In this document: positions 1 to 9,374 of the stretch, piece by piece | Layout of the letters: every line of letters begins with the position of its first letter | Position numbering within the stretch: the stretch's first letter is position 1 | Assembly: GCF_020144925.1 (NCBI RefSeq) | Contig: NZ_NSLC01000006.1 | Location: 248,001 to 312,000 of the forward strand | Length of the DNA stretch: 64,000 bases | From: Afifella sp. IM 167 | GTDB taxonomy: Bacteria > Pseudomonadota > Alphaproteobacteria > Rhizobiales > Afifellaceae | Direction of reading: 5' to 3' | The notes under the pieces: generated by a model | What the model saw: only the letters and a program-made list of their open reading frames with translations | Databases searched by the model: none | What the model was told of the DNA's origin: nothing | Program-made: the position numbers and the translations under genes

Positions 1-148
1 CGCTCGCCTGTGCGAGCGCGATGGTCTCCTCGCCGACGATGCGGCCGATCCGCTCCTTCAGGATGAGAAGCGCTTCCGCATGCTTCAGGCGGTCGCGATC
101 GTGCACGAAGCAATCGTCGGCGAGCCGGGTCTGCCGGTCATCCGTCAT
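1..148 (-). CDS. moeA: Molybdopterin molybdenumtransferase MoeA, N-terminal fragment
   Basis: Only the first 49 codons are in the window; the gene continues beyond base 1. The translated start (MTDDRQTRLADDCF, then HDRDRLKHAEALLILKERI) matches the N-terminus of alphaproteobacterial MoeA, the enzyme that inserts molybdate into adenylylated molybdopterin. Its ATG (148-146) overlaps the TGA of mobB in an ATGA junction, so the two are translationally coupled in a mobA-mobB-moeA order. The identification rests on a short N-terminal stretch plus the operon context. Confidence 0.8.
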   Translation of the reverse strand, partial: MTDDRQTRLADDCFVHDRDRLKHAEALLILKERIGRIVGEETIALAQAS

Positions 149-663
149 GAGCGGGAGGGTAAAGCGAGATGGTCGCTGATGAAATCGGCAATGCCGACGA
201 CGTCGTCGAGATCGAAGCGGGGAAGGCCGCCTGTTTCCGTCTCGTGATCGGAGGCGATGGCGAGGATGGTCAGATCATCCAAGGCGAGCGCCTGACCCGG
301 CCTGCCGTCCCTGCGCCGCACCTCGATCTTGGCATGGCGCTCGCGCTTGTAGCCTTCGACGAGAACGAGGTCGCAGGCCGACAGCCGGTCGATCATCTCC
401 TCCGCCGCCGGCTCCTCCTCCTCTTCTGCAAGCTCGTGCATCAGGGCCCACCTCTTGCCGGAGACCAGCATCACCTCGCGGGCCCCGGCCTCGCGGTGGC
501 GGAAGGAATCGGTGCCCGCATGGTCGATATCGAAAGCGTGGTGGGCGTGCTTCAGGGTGGAGACAGTGAGCCCGCGCCGGGAGAACTCGGTAACGAGCCG
601 GGTGACGAGCGTCGTCTTGCCGGAATTCTTCCAGCCGGTGATGCCGAAGACGGGAGGCCGCAT
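145..663 (-). CDS. mobB: Molybdopterin-guanine dinucleotide biosynthesis adaptor MobB
   Basis: A 172-residue P-loop GTPase-type protein. The Walker A motif GWKNSGKTT lies at residues 10-18, and the motif LVLVEGYKRERHAKIEV in the second half is typical of MobB. MobB helps MobA attach GMP to molybdopterin to form the bis-MGD form of the cofactor. An acidic run (EEEEEPAAEE) near residue 80 is a local peculiarity. It lies 13 bp downstream of mobA and overlaps moeA by 4 bp, so one transcript is likely. Confidence 0.9.
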   Translation of the reverse strand: MRPPVFGITGWKNSGKTTLVTRLVTEFSRRGLTVSTLKHAHHAFDIDHAGTDSFRHREAGAREVMLVSGKRWALMHELAEEEEEPAAEEMIDRLSACDLVLVEGYKRERHAKIEVRRRDGRPGQALALDDLTILAIASDHETETGGLPRFDLDDVVGIADFISDHLALPSRS

Positions 664-676
664 CGCGTGGCGGGTT

Positions 677-1342
677 TCAGCCCGCCGCGCGCATGCGGGT
701 GAGGGCGGCCATCATCGTCTCGGCCTGCTCGGCGTCATCGGGGGTGTTGACGTTGAAGAAGGGGTCGATCTGCTCACCGTCCGCCTCCAGATGGTCGAAC
801 GGCACGTTGAGCCTCAGGTGCCGGTCGGCGAAGTCGAGGATCTTGTTGCTCTTGCCCTTCTTCAGCCATTCCTCCAGGTCGTCCGCCAGTGCGATCGGCC
901 ACAGGCCGAAGACCGGATGGACGCCGTTGAAGGAGGCCGCGACGGCGATGGTGCCCTCGTCGCGTCCGCATCCCTCGGCCAGACGCTCGACGAGGTCTGT
1001 CGGGAAGAAAGGCGTGTCGACGGCGGCCGAGGCCATGAAGTGTGCCTGCGGGCAGAAGACCTGGCTCCAGCGCATGCCGGCAAGGATCCCCGCCAGCGGG
1101 CCGGGATTGCCGTCGATGCCGTCCGGCACGACCGGCAGGCCGAAACTGTCGAAGCGGTGCGGATCGCCGTTGGCGTTGATGATTAGCCGGTCGACCTGCG
1201 GCAGCATCTTTTCGACCACATAGGCCATCATCGGCCGCCCGCCGATCTCCTTCATCGGCTTGTCGCCGCCCATGCGCCGCGAAAGGCCGCCGGCGAGGAT
1301 CACGCCGGTCACGGGCCAGGGCCGGGGCTGCTCCTCGCTCAC
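677..1342 (-). CDS. mobA: Molybdenum cofactor guanylyltransferase MobA
   Basis: Nucleotidyltransferase that transfers GMP from GTP to molybdopterin in the cytoplasm. The signature LAGGLSRRMGGDKP lies at about residues 16-29, and GNPGPLAGI and DTPFFP follow, as expected of the GT-A-like fold. The GTG at 1342 is chosen because AGGGG sits four bases upstream; an alternative TTG at 1384 would add 14 residues without a good ribosome binding site. It is the first gene of the mobA-mobB-moeA run. Function is confident, the start is less so. Confidence 0.88.
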   Translation of the reverse strand: MSEEQPRPWPVTGVILAGGLSRRMGGDKPMKEIGGRPMMAYVVEKMLPQVDRLIINANGDPHRFDSFGLPVVPDGIDGNPGPLAGILAGMRWSQVFCPQAHFMASAAVDTPFFPTDLVERLAEGCGRDEGTIAVAASFNGVHPVFGLWPIALADDLEEWLKKGKSNKILDFADRHLRLNVPFDHLEADGEQIDPFFNVNTPDDAEQAETMMAALTRMRAAG

Positions 1343-1441
1343 GAAACCCCTGGGCGGTTCGTCGGCAGGCTCATCGGCCCGCAAAGAAATGTCACTGAGC
1401 GTTCGATCATCGGCGTTTTCCCCGCGCTCTATATAACCGCC

Positions 1442-2344
1442 CTAGGCTTTGAGGTGAAGCCGGCCGGACGCTTCCTGCGCGCCCTTTCGCCGATGCTCCG
1501 GGCGCTCGTCATCTCCCTCTTCCGCGCGGGCGTCGAAGACGATGCGCTCCGCCCCCGAAACCGCGAGAAAGCGGCGCCCGCGCGCCCTTCCCATGAGGGT
1601 GAGGCCGGCCTGGCGGGCCAGCTCCACCCCGGCCGCCGTGAAGCCGGAACGCGACACCAGGATCGGAATCCCCATCATCACCGTCTTGATCACCATCTCG
1701 GAGGTGAGGCGGCCGGTCGTGTAGAAGATCTTGTCCTGCGGCGAAACCCCGTTCAGCCACATATAGCCTGCGATCTTGTCGACGGCGTTGTGGCGGCCGA
1801 CATCCTCCATGTAGAGAAGCACACGGTCTTCCTCGCACAGGACGCAGCCATGGATGGCGCCGGCGGCGAGATAGAGCGAGGGCGTCGTGTTGATCTCCTT
1901 CGTCAGCCTCTGCAGCCAGCTCGTGCGGATCGTCGCGGTGTCGGAGAGCGCCACCCGTCCGAAGCCCTCCATCACATCGCCGAAGACGGTGCCCTGCGCG
2001 CAGCCGGAGGTTCTGACGCGCTTCTTCAGCTTCTCCTCGTAGTCGGTCTCGCGCTCGGTGCGCACCACGACGACGCCGAGTTCCTCGTCCATGTCGACGC
2101 CGGTGACGACGTCGTCCGCTGCGAGCATGTTCTGGTTCTTCAGATAGCCGACCGCGAGGAGGTCCGGATGGTCGCCGATCGTCATCATCGTGACGATCTC
2201 CTGCGAATTGAGGTAGAGCGTCAGCGCCCGTTCGGTGACGACGCGGGTCGTGACCGCCGCGCCGTTCTCGTCGATGCCGGCGACCTCGGCCGAAAGGCGC
2301 GGATCGTCCGGCTCGGGGCGGATGATGGTGCTGTCGCCGTTCAC
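1442..2344 (-). CDS. fdhD: Sulfur carrier/sulfurtransferase FdhD
   Basis: About 300 residues, the normal family length. FdhD passes sulfur from a cysteine desulfurase to the molybdenum cofactor of formate dehydrogenase. Visible signatures are the central SGCAQGT around Cys115, HGCVLCEEDR, MEDVGRHNAVDKI and FYTTGRLTSEM. The sulfur-relay loop has a single Cys (SGCAQG) where E. coli FdhD has a CxxC pair. The start codon is GTG at 2344 with GAGG four bases upstream. It is divergent from mrp and close to mobAB, consistent with a molybdoenzyme maturation neighbourhood; no formate dehydrogenase is in the window. Confidence 0.88.
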   Translation of the reverse strand: MNGDSTIIRPEPDDPRLSAEVAGIDENGAAVTTRVVTERALTLYLNSQEIVTMMTIGDHPDLLAVGYLKNQNMLAADDVVTGVDMDEELGVVVVRTERETDYEEKLKKRVRTSGCAQGTVFGDVMEGFGRVALSDTATIRTSWLQRLTKEINTTPSLYLAAGAIHGCVLCEEDRVLLYMEDVGRHNAVDKIAGYMWLNGVSPQDKIFYTTGRLTSEMVIKTVMMGIPILVSRSGFTAAGVELARQAGLTLMGRARGRRFLAVSGAERIVFDARAEEGDDERPEHRRKGAQEASGRLHLKA

Positions 2345-2466
2345 GCTTCCTCGCTTCTTGACGGCCCGGCATTTGAACTTCGGCCGGCACGCGAATATGT
2401 CAACCGGGAATGCGGGCCGACGATGACGCCGGCCCCGCCCGAAATACCGGCCGCTGAAGGAGCGAG

Positions 2467-3669
2467 ATGCCAGAGCTGAGCAAAGAAGAGGTCCTGCGGG
2501 CCCTCAGCCGGGTGAAAAGCCCCGATCTTGAAAGCGACATCGTCACCGAAAAGCTCGTCTCCGAGCCGATCGTTTCCGGCGGCAAGGTCATCGTCTCGAT
2601 CACCGTTCCCGCCGAGGCGGCGAATGTCCTGGAGCCCCTGCGCGAGGCCGCCCAGAAGGTTCTGGAGAACCTGGAAGGCGTGGAGCAGGCGATGGTGGTT
2701 TTGACCGCCGACCGGCGCGGGACAAGCCCGCAGGCCGGCGCCCCGCGCCCGGCCGCCCCCCAGCCGTCCAGCCCGATGGGTGGTGCGTCCGCGCCGCAGC
2801 AACCGGCACCGCAGCAGCAGGCACCGCGTCCGGGACCTGCCGGCCAGGCCGGGCCGCAGAAGGTCGGTGTGCCCGGGGTGAAGAAGATCATCGCCGTCGC
2901 CTCGGGCAAGGGCGGCGTCGGCAAGTCGACGACGGCGGTCAACCTCGCGCTCGGCCTCAAGGCAAACGGGCTGTCCGTCGGCATCCTCGACGCCGACGTC
3001 TACGGGCCCTCGCTGCCGCGCCTCCTCGGCATTTCCGGCCGGCCGCGTGAGCTGGAAGGCAAGGTCATCGAGCCGATGGAGAATTTCGGCCTCAAGGTCA
3101 TGTCCATGGGCTTCCTCGTCGAAGAGGAGACGCCGATGATCTGGCGCGGCCCGATGGTCATGTCGGCCCTCAGCCAGCTTCTGCGCGAGGTCGCCTGGGG
3201 CGAGCTCGACGTCCTCGTCGTCGACATGCCGCCGGGAACCGGCGACGCGCAGCTGACCATGGCCCAGCAGGTGCCGCTAGCCGGCGCCGTCATCGTCTCC
3301 ACGCCTCAGGATCTCGCTTTGATCGACGCACGCAAGGGCATCAACATGTTCAACCGCGTCAACGTGCCGGTCCTCGGCATCGTGGAGAACATGAGCTACT
3401 TCCTCTGCCCGCATTGCGGCGAACGCTCCGACATCTTCGGCCATGGCGGCGCCGAGCACGAGGCGGAGCGCATCGATGTTCCCTTCCTCGGCGCCGTGCC
3501 GCTCCATATGGCGATCCGGGAGACCTCCGATTCCGGCAAGCCTGTCGTCGCCTCCGATCCGGATTCCGAACATGCGCGCATCTATCGGCTCATCGCCGCC
3601 AGGGTGATGGAGGGGCTTCAGGAAGGCGGAGCCGGCGCGCGGCAGGCGCCGCGCATCGTCGTCGAGTAG
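2467..3669 (+). CDS. mrp: Mrp/ApbC-family iron-sulfur carrier ATPase
   Basis: 400 residues with an N-terminal MIP18/DUF59 domain (about 1-82), a Pro/Gln/Ala-rich linker (about 85-135) and a C-terminal Mrp/NBP35 ATPase domain. The Walker A deviant GKGGVGKS is at 147-154, the DMPPGTGD motif near 253-260 and the cluster-ligating pair CPHC at 314-317. The family carries Fe-S clusters to apoproteins in the cytoplasm. The start is supported by AAGGAGCGAG just upstream. It ends 7 bp from the convergent MFS gene. Confidence 0.92.
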   Translation: MPELSKEEVLRALSRVKSPDLESDIVTEKLVSEPIVSGGKVIVSITVPAEAANVLEPLREAAQKVLENLEGVEQAMVVLTADRRGTSPQAGAPRPAAPQPSSPMGGASAPQQPAPQQQAPRPGPAGQAGPQKVGVPGVKKIIAVASGKGGVGKSTTAVNLALGLKANGLSVGILDADVYGPSLPRLLGISGRPRELEGKVIEPMENFGLKVMSMGFLVEEETPMIWRGPMVMSALSQLLREVAWGELDVLVVDMPPGTGDAQLTMAQQVPLAGAVIVSTPQDLALIDARKGINMFNRVNVPVLGIVENMSYFLCPHCGERSDIFGHGGAEHEAERIDVPFLGAVPLHMAIRETSDSGKPVVASDPDSEHARIYRLIAARVMEGLQEGGAGARQAPRIVVE

Positions 3670-3676
3670 CCGCGCC

Positions 3677-4882
3677 TCAGCGCACCACGCGAAAGAGGAT
3701 CGCCGCGAAGAACAGCGCGGCGATCGAGCACACGCCCATCACCACCACCAGCGGCATGGGCGAGGCGCTGCCGGCAAGCGCCGCCCCGGCGATGGCCGAA
3801 AGGACAGCGCCGGCGCCGATCTGGCAGGCGCCCTGCAGGCCCGCCGCCGCGCCGGCGATTTCCGGCCGGACCGAGACGGCGCCGGCGATGGTGGACGGAA
3901 GGACGAGGCCGTTCGCCGCGCTGCCGATGCACATCGGCACGAAGAGCGCCGCCGGCACCACGTATCCGGCGGCGAAGAGGAGCCCCATCACGGCCACGGC
4001 GGCGACCAGCAGGATCGAGCCGCCAAGCGTCATGCGCCGTACGCCGACCCTTTCGGCAAAGCGGCCGGAAAGGAAATTCCCGAAGGCGTAGCCGATGGCG
4101 ATGATGGCGAACCAGCTTCCGTAGCTGACCGGCGACAGGCCGATGATCGTCTCCGCCACATAGGCCGCCCCGCCGAGGAAGGAGAAAAACACCGCCGTCG
4201 AGAGGCTGGAGACGGCCGTGTAGACGAGGAATGCCGGCTCGCGCAGCAGCCGCGCAAAATCCCGGCGCATGGTGGCGAAGTCGAGCCGCTCCGTCAGATG
4301 GTGGTTCGTCTCCCCGACATCGCGCCAGGCGACGAAGAGGACGATCGCGCCGAGAAGCGCCATGCAGATGAACTGCGCGCGCCAGCCGAATCCCTGCTGC
4401 AGCAGGCCGCCGACGAGAGGCGCCACCATCGGCCCCATGGCGAGGCCCATCGTGACGTAGCCGATGACGCTCGCCGCCTTCCGGCGGTCGTAGAGGTCCC
4501 GCACGATCGCCCGCGCCAGCACGATGCCCGTGCAGCCGCCGGCTGCCTGAACGATCCGCAGCCCGATAAGGGTCTCGATCGACGAGACCATGATGGCGAC
4601 GATGCTGGCGAGCGTGAAGATGCAAAGCCCGGCCAGCAGCACCGGCCGCCGCCCGAACCGGTCCGAAAGCGGACCGATGCCGATCTGGGAGAGCGCGACG
4701 GAGGCGAGGAAGAGCGACAGGACGAGCTGCACGTGACCGAAATCGGCCGAAAACTCGTCCTGCAGCGCCGGCATGGAAGGCACGACGACATTGATCGCGA
4801 AGGGGCTCAGCGCCGAGATGATGACGAGGCTGATCAGGCTGGGCCGTCGCCCGGGTTGCGCGGGGACGGTGGCGTCGGTCAT
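3677..4882 (-). CDS. Bcr/CflA-family multidrug MFS exporter
   Basis: About 401 residues with 12 predicted hydrophobic segments. The N-terminal LISLVIISALSPFAINVVVPSMPAL and GPLSDRFGRRPVLLAG (loop 2-3 motif A) are typical of the Bcr/CflA drug:proton antiporters of the inner membrane. I prefer the ATG at 4882, which gives the usual family length; a GTG at 4951 in the same frame would add 23 residues lacking any membrane character. Convergent with mrp. The substrate cannot be read from sequence. Confidence 0.82.
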   Translation of the reverse strand: MTDATVPAQPGRRPSLISLVIISALSPFAINVVVPSMPALQDEFSADFGHVQLVLSLFLASVALSQIGIGPLSDRFGRRPVLLAGLCIFTLASIVAIMVSSIETLIGLRIVQAAGGCTGIVLARAIVRDLYDRRKAASVIGYVTMGLAMGPMVAPLVGGLLQQGFGWRAQFICMALLGAIVLFVAWRDVGETNHHLTERLDFATMRRDFARLLREPAFLVYTAVSSLSTAVFFSFLGGAAYVAETIIGLSPVSYGSWFAIIAIGYAFGNFLSGRFAERVGVRRMTLGGSILLVAAVAVMGLLFAAGYVVPAALFVPMCIGSAANGLVLPSTIAGAVSVRPEIAGAAAGLQGACQIGAGAVLSAIAGAALAGSASPMPLVVVMGVCSIAALFFAAILFRVVR

Positions 4883-4995
4883 CACGGGAGGCATCGCGAC
4901 CGGTATGGTTGAGACCGCAATGCTTGGGAAGGGTGGCGCGCCGGGCACCACCCATGCGGCTGGAGCATGGCAGGTCTACGCAGGATGCTGAGAGC

Positions 4996-5916
4996 CTATT
5001 TCGGAGGCGGTGCGCCGAGGCTGCGCGTCGCTTCCCGCGCGCCGACGCGTCGCTCCCGGTAGAAGGTGTAGATGCCCGTGCCGACCAGGATGAACGTGCC
5101 GAGGAGGAGGAAGGCGTCCGGCCATTGCCCGAAGACGGCGATCTGCAGGATGACGGCATAGACCATGAGCGAATAGCGGAACGGCGCCACGACGCTGATC
5201 TCTCCGGTGCGCATCGCCGCGATGATGAAGATGTAGCCGAGGATGCAGCAAAATCCCGCCACGACGAGGATCATCAGATCGTGGGCGCTCGGCGTCACCG
5301 TCTCCTCAAAGAGCATCATCACGCCGCCGAAAAGGCCGACGGCGACCGCCGAGACCGCCGTCACGGCGAGCGTCGGCAGACCCCTGGGAAGCTGCTTGGA
5401 GGAAAGGTCGCGGACGGCCACGGCCCCGACGGAGAGAAACGCCAGGAGCGACCAGGCATTGAAGCCCTCAAATCCCGGCCGGACGATCAGAAGTGCCCCG
5501 GTGAGGCCGATGACGATGGCGGTCCAGCGGCGGATGCCGACCTTCTCGCCGAGAAAGATAGCTGCGCCTGCCGTCGTCGCCAGCGGCACGACCTGCAGGA
5601 TGGCCGAGGCGTTGGCGAGCGGCATCCTGAAGAGGGCGGTGAGATAGAGCGACGTCGCCGTGATTTCGCCGATCGTGCGCCAGACGAGCGTTCTGTGCCG
5701 CAATATCCGCAGATTGACGAAGCCGCCGCGCCACCAGGCGAGCGTCACGACGATCGGCGAGACGATGAGCCCGCGCACGAAGATGATCTGGCCCGTCGGC
5801 AGGTGCTCGCTCGCAACCTTCACCAGCGTGTCGTTCAGGATGAACGCCACCATGGCAATCAGCATGTAGGTGATGCCGAGGCGGTTCTGGCTCGGTTCGA
5901 TGGCGGGCGGGGACAT
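4996..5916 (-). CDS. EamA/DMT-family inner-membrane transporter
   Basis: 306 residues with about ten hydrophobic helices in two EamA repeats. Readable landmarks are NDTLVKVASEHLPTGQIIFVRG in the first repeat and APFRYSLMVYAVI with GTGIYTFYRERR in the second. The family covers exporters of metabolites and amino acids. It lies between the Bcr/CflA exporter and moaA on the same strand, with gaps of about 80-110 bp, so it may be transcribed alone. Substrate unknown. Confidence 0.82.
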   Translation of the reverse strand: MSPPAIEPSQNRLGITYMLIAMVAFILNDTLVKVASEHLPTGQIIFVRGLIVSPIVVTLAWWRGGFVNLRILRHRTLVWRTIGEITATSLYLTALFRMPLANASAILQVVPLATTAGAAIFLGEKVGIRRWTAIVIGLTGALLIVRPGFEGFNAWSLLAFLSVGAVAVRDLSSKQLPRGLPTLAVTAVSAVAVGLFGGVMMLFEETVTPSAHDLMILVVAGFCCILGYIFIIAAMRTGEISVVAPFRYSLMVYAVILQIAVFGQWPDAFLLLGTFILVGTGIYTFYRERRVGAREATRSLGAPPPK

Positions 5917-5998
5917 GCAAGGGTCCGTGGGGAACGGCGGGAGGAGAAGAAGCGGGGAGGGGAGGCTAAAGGAAGAGCCGGGAGGGCTCCCGGCGCGT

Positions 5999-7084
5999 TC
6001 AGCCGCCCGTCACGCTCATATGCCGGCCGACCGCCGGCTTCCTCGTCTGCCGGTCGATGACGAAGTCATGCCCCTTCGGCTTGCGCCCGATCGCTTCGTC
6101 GATGGCATTGGAAAGCAGCTCGTTGCCTTCCGAGGCACGCAGGGGAGCGCGCAGATCCGCGGCGTCCTCCTGTCCCAGGCACATATAGAGCGTGCCCGTG
6201 CAGGTGACGCGCACCCGGTTGCAGCTCTCGCAGAAATTATGCGTGAGCGGGGTGATGAAGCCGAGCCGCCCGCCGGTCTCGGCGACCTCCACATAGCGCG
6301 CCGGCCCGCCCGTCTTGTAGGGAATGTCGGAGAGGGTGAATTCCTCGCCAAGCCGCGCACGGACGGTCGAGAGCGGCAGATATTGTTCGGTGCGGTCGCC
6401 GTCGATCTCGCCGAGCGGCATGGTCTCGATCAGGGTGAGGTCCATGCCTTCGCCATGGGCGAAGCGGAGCATCTCGGGAATCTCGGCCTCGTTGAAGCCC
6501 TTCAGCGCCACGGTGTTGAGCTTGATTTTCAGTCCTGCCGCCTGCGCGGCGCGGATTCCGGCCATCACCTTGCCGAGATCGCCCCAGCGGGTGATCGTCT
6601 TGAACTTGTCGGCATCGAGCGTGTCGAGCGAGATGTTGATGCGCCTGACGCCCGCATCGGCCAGCTCGGCGGCGAAGCGCTCCAGCTGCGAGCCGTTGCT
6701 GGTCAGGGTCAGTTCTTCCAGCGCGCCGGTCTGGAGATGCCGGCCGAGCTGGTGAAAGAGCCACATGATGTTGCGCCTCACCAGCGGCTCGCCGCCGGTG
6801 ATTCTGAGCTTCCTCACGCCCTTGTCGACGAAGGCCGAGGTGAGCCGGTCGAGCTCCTCCAGCGTGAGGAGATCGCGCTTGGGCAGGAAGGTCATGTCTT
6901 CCGCCATGCAATAGAGGCAGCGGAAGTCGCAGCGATCTGTCACGGAGACGCGCAGATAGGAGATCGGCCGCCCGAAGGGGTCGATCATCGGCGCCTCGGT
7001 GGCCGGCGGTCCGGAAGAAGTCAAATCGGCCTCGTCAGTGTTCCCTTCGGGAACGTTGTCGGTTGGCCTTGCCGGGGCTGACAA
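5999..7084 (-). CDS. moaA: GTP 3',8-cyclase MoaA
   Basis: Radical SAM enzyme for the first step of molybdopterin synthesis. The first cluster motif CDFRCLYC uses Cys52, Cys56 and Cys59; the second cluster set CESC...C follows near residue 280; and the C-terminus carries the double glycine (VTGG) needed for activity. A TTG at 7084 is taken as start because a GGCAGGAGA ribosome binding site lies five bases upstream; an ATG at 6988 would give a 329-residue protein. It is separated from the mob genes by transporters, so moco genes here are scattered over 7 kb. Confidence 0.93.
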   Translation of the reverse strand: MSAPARPTDNVPEGNTDEADLTSSGPPATEAPMIDPFGRPISYLRVSVTDRCDFRCLYCMAEDMTFLPKRDLLTLEELDRLTSAFVDKGVRKLRITGGEPLVRRNIMWLFHQLGRHLQTGALEELTLTSNGSQLERFAAELADAGVRRINISLDTLDADKFKTITRWGDLGKVMAGIRAAQAAGLKIKLNTVALKGFNEAEIPEMLRFAHGEGMDLTLIETMPLGEIDGDRTEQYLPLSTVRARLGEEFTLSDIPYKTGGPARYVEVAETGGRLGFITPLTHNFCESCNRVRVTCTGTLYMCLGQEDAADLRAPLRASEGNELLSNAIDEAIGRKPKGHDFVIDRQTRKPAVGRHMSVTGG

Positions 7085-7188
7085 GGCGTCTCCTGCCCAT
7101 ATATGGGTTCCAATCTAAGCGAGCCGGCGGCGGCGTCAAACATTGTGTGCGACGGATGCCGGCGAAGAACCGAGACGAGGGGAGAGGC

Positions 7189-7548
7189 ATGGCCGAACCG
7201 TGGCCGACAGAGATCCGACTGAAAAAAGACCGCCGCAATCTCGCCGTCAGCTTCGACGACGGAGCGTTCTATGAGCTCGCCGCCGAATATCTGCGCGTCT
7301 TCTCGCCCTCCGCCGAAGTGCAGGGTCATTCACCTGCCGAACGCAAGGTCGTCGGCGGCAAGGAGCAGGTGGAGATCATCCAGGTCGAGCCTGTCGGCAA
7401 CTACGCCGTGCGCCTCACCTTCGACGACATGCACAATTCCGGCCTCTATTCCTGGACCTATCTCTACCGCCTCGGGCGCGACCGCGAGGCGCTGTGGCCG
7501 GCCTATCTCGCCGAGCTCGAGGAGAAGGGAATGACCCGCGCTCGCTGA
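7189..7548 (+). CDS. DUF971 (gamma-butyrobetaine hydroxylase-like N-terminal) protein
   Basis: 119 residues. The pattern IRLKKDRRNLAVSFDDG, AEYLRVFSPSAEVQGH, the VGNYAVRLTFDD stretch and SGLYSWTYLYRLG is the stand-alone DUF971 fold, often found near Mrp or in Fe-S/cofactor neighbourhoods. Its biochemical role is not established. The ATG at 7189 follows GGGGAGAGG. It is divergent from moaA and is followed by a bidirectional terminator hairpin. Confidence 0.88.
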   Translation: MAEPWPTEIRLKKDRRNLAVSFDDGAFYELAAEYLRVFSPSAEVQGHSPAERKVVGGKEQVEIIQVEPVGNYAVRLTFDDMHNSGLYSWTYLYRLGRDREALWPAYLAELEEKGMTRAR

Positions 7549-7565
7549 CGCGTCGGCCGAAAAGA

Positions 7566-7593
7566 AAACGGCCGGTCTGGCGACCGGCCGTTT
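7566..7593. terminator. Bidirectional intrinsic terminator between convergent genes
   Basis: A perfect stem (AAACGGCCGGTC pairing with GACCGGCCGTTT) around a four-base loop, with A and T runs on the two flanks. It lies in the 78-bp gap between the DUF971 gene (+) and the L,D-transpeptidase gene (-), where a shared terminator is expected. Confidence 0.75.
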
Positions 7594-7626
7594 CCCGTAT
7601 TCCTGCCTGTATTCCGGAAGGCGGCT

Positions 7627-8226
7627 TCAGCGGCGCACGACAACCTTCGTGCCGACATTGACCCGCTCGTAGAGGTCCATCACGTCGTCGTTGGTCATGC
7701 GGATGCAGCCCGAGGAGACGGCGGAGCCGATCGTCCAGGGCTCGTTGGAGCCGTGAATGCGGTAGAAGGTGTTGCCGATATAGAGGGCACGGGCGCCGAG
7801 CGGATTGTTCGGGCCGCCCTCCATATGCGCCGGCAGGCCAGGCTGGCGCTTGCGCATGGCCGGCGGCGGGGTCCAGCCCGGCCATTCCGCCTTGCGGGTG
7901 ACGCGGTGCGTGCCGGCCCACTGGAAGCCCTCGCGGCCGACGCCGACGCCGTATTTCAGCGCCTTGCCGTCGCCCATCACGTAGTAGAGGCGGCGCTCGG
8001 TCGTGTCGACGATAATGGTGTTGGCGCCGTAGGGGCCGTCATAGCTGACGACTTCCTTCTGGATCGGCGACTTGCCGTGGTGACGGCCCGGGCCGATGTC
8101 CTGCCACTGCTTCGACACGGGGTCGAAGAACCGCGCCGTCGGCTGGGCCGATGCCTGCGGCGCAAAGGAGGTGGCGGCCATCGCAACAAGGGCGACCGTG
8201 GCCGCCATCAATCCAAGTCTCTTCAT
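7627..8226 (-). CDS. L,D-transpeptidase (YkuD/ErfK domain), exported
   Basis: 199 residues. A signal peptide (MKRLGLMAATVALVAMAATS, cleavage after about ASA at 25-27) is followed by a YkuD domain. The catalytic signature is His158-Gly-Ser and SSGCIRM with Cys174. Such enzymes make 3-3 peptidoglycan cross-links or anchor lipoproteins in the periplasm of alphaproteobacteria. The start was moved to the ATG at 8226 because the upstream in-frame extension (to 8295) would bury the signal peptide. Monocistronic by its surroundings. Confidence 0.9.
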   Translation of the reverse strand: MKRLGLMAATVALVAMAATSFAPQASAQPTARFFDPVSKQWQDIGPGRHHGKSPIQKEVVSYDGPYGANTIIVDTTERRLYYVMGDGKALKYGVGVGREGFQWAGTHRVTRKAEWPGWTPPPAMRKRQPGLPAHMEGGPNNPLGARALYIGNTFYRIHGSNEPWTIGSAVSSGCIRMTNDDVMDLYERVNVGTKVVVRR

Positions 8227-8494
8227 CCTAGTCCCCGCATCGCTGGCGATTTTGTGCTTGTTTCTCCTGTGAGGCGAATCACCCCTCCTGCGCAAGCGCG
8301 TGGAGAGCCGCTTGCCCTGTCTTGCGCCATTTTGGGCGCAGATGTGTCCGGCCGGACACGCCGGGGCGTCCCGTCAACCGGTCGCGTCGTCGCGGGGACG
8401 CCAAGCTGCGACAGCGGGGGGCGCTCCCGGGCTTTCGAAGCCGGGCCATGATCGCTAGACGAGCCCGGTCGTCGCTTGCAGCATCGGGAAGCCC

Positions 8495-9352
8495 ATGGCC
8501 GATTTCATCCTCACGCTCTCCTGCCCGAACCGGCCGGGAATCGTCTCCGCCGTCGCCACAGCGCTCGTCTCCAACGGCTACAACATCCTGGAGGCGCAGC
8601 AGTTCGACGACGCCGAGACGGGCAACTTCTTCATGCGCGTGCTCTTCAACCCGGCACTGGAGGAGGCCGATGCGGAAGCCTTCCAGGCTGCCATGGAGGA
8701 GATCGCCGAGCGCTTTTCGATGACCTTCACGTTGCGCGACCGCAGCCTGCGGCGCCGGGTGATGATCCTCGTCTCCAAGTTCGACCATTGCCTCGCCGAC
8801 CTTCTTTATCGCTGGCGCATCGGCGAATTGCCGATGGATGTGACGGCGATCGTTTCCAATCATCCGCGCGAGGTACTGCACATCCCCGAGCTGGAGGAAT
8901 TGCCGTTCCACCACCTGCCGGTCACCGCCGCGACCAAGGCTGAGCAGGAGGCGAGGCTCTTGGAGTTGATCGAGGAGACGGATACCGAGCTCGTCGTCCT
9001 CGCGCGCTACATGCAGGTCCTCTCCGACGAACTCTCCTCCAAGCTCGCCGGCCACTGCATCAACATCCACCATTCCTTCCTGCCGGGCTTCAAGGGCGCC
9101 AAGCCCTACCACCAGGCGCATGCGCGCGGCGTGAAGCTCATCGGGGCGACGGCCCATTTCGTCACGCCCGACCTCGACGAGGGGCCGATCATCGAACAGG
9201 ACGTGGAGCGCATCACCCACCGCCACACGCCGGACGAGCTCGTCGCCAAGGGGCGCGACATCGAGCGCCGGGTGCTTGCCCGCGCGCTCCATTACGTCCT
9301 CGACGACCGGGTGATCATCTCCGGCCACAAGACCGTGGTGTTCTACGACTAA
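8495..9352 (+). CDS. purU: Formyltetrahydrofolate deformylase PurU
   Basis: 285 residues: an N-terminal ACT regulatory domain (about 1-85, starting [18 protein letters not shown]) and a formyltransferase-fold catalytic domain (about 90-285). The catalytic region shows [19 protein letters not shown] and [10 protein letters not shown]. It hydrolyses 10-formyl-THF to THF and formate, balancing one-carbon pools and supplying formate for purT. The start is the ATG directly before [10 protein letters not shown]. It stands alone on the plus strand. Confidence 0.94.
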   Translation: MADFILTLSCPNRPGIVSAVATALVSNGYNILEAQQFDDAETGNFFMRVLFNPALEEADAEAFQAAMEEIAERFSMTFTLRDRSLRRRVMILVSKFDHCLADLLYRWRIGELPMDVTAIVSNHPREVLHIPELEELPFHHLPVTAATKAEQEARLLELIEETDTELVVLARYMQVLSDELSSKLAGHCINIHHSFLPGFKGAKPYHQAHARGVKLIGATAHFVTPDLDEGPIIEQDVERITHRHTPDELVAKGRDIERRVLARALHYVLDDRVIISGHKTVVFYD

Positions 9353-9374
9353 TAGGTCTTCTACGACGGATCGT

